Positions 7,883 through 8,174 of a stretch of DNA of 8,174 bases are shown here, piece by piece; the first letter of the stretch is position 1, and every line of letters starts with the position of its first letter. The position numbers were made by a program, and so were the translations under genes. Source of the DNA: an uncultured Collinsella sp. (GTDB lineage Bacteria > Actinomycetota > Coriobacteriia > Coriobacteriales > Coriobacteriaceae); the NCBI GenBank assembly GCA_900752275.1, contig CAADUS010000142.1:1-8174 (forward strand), written 5' to 3'. Under the pieces are notes generated by a model. That model did not search any database. It worked only from the letters and a program-made list of their open reading frames with translations, and was not told the origin of the DNA.

Positions 7883-7917
7883 GTTGTTTCCTTTCTTCGA
7901 AACGGGTCTGGAACAAC
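7883..7917 (-). promoter_or_regulatory. Hairpin burying the rnj Shine-Dalgarno
   Basis: On the minus strand GUUGUUCC (7917–7910) can pair with GGAAACAAC (7891–7883), eight pairs with one bulged A. Inside, UUUC (7902–7899) pairs with GAAA (7895–7892) around a GAA loop, leaving AGACCCG unpaired on the 5' side. The AAAGGA ribosome binding site of rnj (7894–7889) would thus be wholly base-paired. Folding energy was not computed. Confidence 0.5.
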
Positions 7918-7962
7918 CGACGGGGCGCTTCTGGCAAACCGACCGCCGGGCACATACAACAA

Positions 7963-7982
7963 TGCATCGTAGAGTCGATGCA
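7963..7982. promoter_or_regulatory. Perfect dyad TGCATCG-N6-CGATGCA upstream of rnj
   Basis: Arms at 7963–7969 and 7976–7982 are perfectly complementary over seven bases around a six-base centre. This fits either a DNA operator for a dimeric repressor or a small RNA hairpin in the rnj leader. It lies 88 bases before the rnj start. Confidence 0.4.
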
Positions 7983-8015
7983 ATAACCACAGTATGATAC
8001 CCATTTGCACAACAA

Positions 8016-8076
8016 CAGACCACCCATGCATCAAAGCCCCATCTGAACTGGTCTATCCCGACGGTTTCCCGTGGGG
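8016..8076 (-). other. Two adjacent predicted RNA hairpins, one with a GAAA tetraloop
   Basis: On the minus strand, 8076–8057 reads CCCCACGGGAAACCGUCGGG: ACGG/CCGU closes a GAAA (GNRA) tetraloop, and CCC/GGG extends the stem past one C·C mismatch. Directly after it, AGACCA (8054–8049) can pair with UGGUCU (8022–8017), plus a U·G wobble between 8055 and 8016, around a 26-base loop. The GNRA loop exists only on the minus strand, which is the rnj transcript sense. Confidence 0.4.
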
Positions 8077-8083
8077 CGGGCAC

Positions 8084-8174
8084 TGATGAAGTTTCCTGCT
8101 CTACAGTCCTGCTCACGACGGAGGCCACATTAAGTGGCCTCCTGTTCGTGCGGAACTCGCGATAAGCTTCATCA
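8084..8174. repeat. Large imperfect palindrome at the window edge
   Basis: The outer arms TGATGAAG (8084–8091) and CTTCATCA (8167–8174) are perfect complements. Nested inside are AGTCC (8105–8109) with GGAACT (8152–8157, one bulge), CACGA (8114–8118) with TCGTG (8146–8150), and the perfect nine-base stem GGAGGCCAC (8120–8128) with GTGGCCTCC (8134–8142) around the loop ATTAA. The pairs nest in order, giving one long interrupted hairpin of about 91 bases. The outer arm ends exactly at the last base given, so the palindrome may extend further. No U-run follows on either strand, which argues against a simple terminator. It could be part of a leader RNA, a small RNA or a dispersed palindromic repeat. 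Confidence 0.55.

Larger units (their letters stand above)
7875..8174 (-). other. Non-coding region upstream of rnj, probably its structured 5' leader
   Basis: These 300 bases hold no gene I can support. Read on the minus strand they contain at least five inverted repeats able to fold as RNA: 8084–8174, 8057–8076, 8016–8055, 7963–7982 and 7883–7917. None is followed by a U-run, so none looks like an intrinsic terminator. I could not find a convincing sigma-70 promoter; the start of transcription may lie in the middle of this region or beyond the window, in which case only part of these hairpins would be in the leader. Confidence 0.55.

Noticed and set aside
7992..8020. Possible rnj promoter with -10 TATCAT or CATACT (minus)
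   Set aside because: No acceptable -35 hexamer at 16–19 bases; the nearest candidates match the consensus poorly.
7875..8027. 51-codon Cys-rich extension in frame with rnj (MGGLLLCKWVSYCGYC…)
   Set aside because: Known RNase J proteins begin near MAAKKSSPLK. The extension has no good Shine-Dalgarno, overlaps the inverted repeats, and its cysteines do not form a recognised motif.
7847..8128. Minus-strand 93-codon open frame overlapping the rnj start
   Set aside because: No recognisable domain, it runs into rnj in another frame, and it covers the structured region.
8120..8142. Nine-base stem as an intrinsic terminator of an upstream gene
   Set aside because: Neither strand has a U-run after the stem. 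It is better explained as the tip of the larger palindrome, though a non-canonical terminator cannot be excluded.
8040..8174. Known structured RNA (tRNA, SRP RNA, RNase P RNA, tmRNA)
   Set aside because: I checked by eye for their signature sequences and found none; resemblance of GGGAUAGACC to an RNase P segment is superficial.

Overview
The window looks like a core chromosomal locus of a GC-rich actinobacterium. The class Coriobacteriia, possibly Collinsella, is my best guess. This rests on protein style and on the conserved actinobacterial order rnj–ftsK–…–rimO–(pgsA–cinA–recA); I could not run a search. All five genes I can support lie on the minus strand and read from high to low coordinates. 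I see no mobile element, CRISPR array, tRNA or rRNA.

Layout in the direction of transcription: 8174–7875 is a 300-base non-coding stretch with several potential RNA hairpins, the last of which overlaps the ribosome binding site of the first gene. Then come RNase J (7874–6204), an FtsK/SpoIIIE DNA translocase (6202–3422, TTG start), a RodZ-like membrane protein with an unusual Arg/Gly-rich segment (3422–1935), YajQ (1882–1385) and the S12 methylthiotransferase RimO (1358–9). A Shine-Dalgarno sequence overlaps the rimO stop codon at the window edge, so another gene, probably pgsA, starts just outside.

Spacing suggests one transcription unit. rnj and ftsK are 1 base apart, ftsK and rodZ share one base (TGATG), and the other gaps are 52 and 26 bases with no recognisable terminator. 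Together the genes cover mRNA decay (RNase J), chromosome segregation at the septum (FtsK), cell shape (RodZ-like), a nucleotide-binding protein of uncertain role (YajQ) and ribosomal protein modification (RimO).

The genes are ordinary housekeeping families. The parts worth a second look are the structured region upstream of rnj, especially a hairpin burying its Shine-Dalgarno and a large imperfect palindrome at the window edge; the RG-rich disordered segment and acidic repeat tail of the RodZ-like protein; and a duplicated acidic-plus-KTTLLPRR module in the FtsK linker. I found no clear new multi-gene system.
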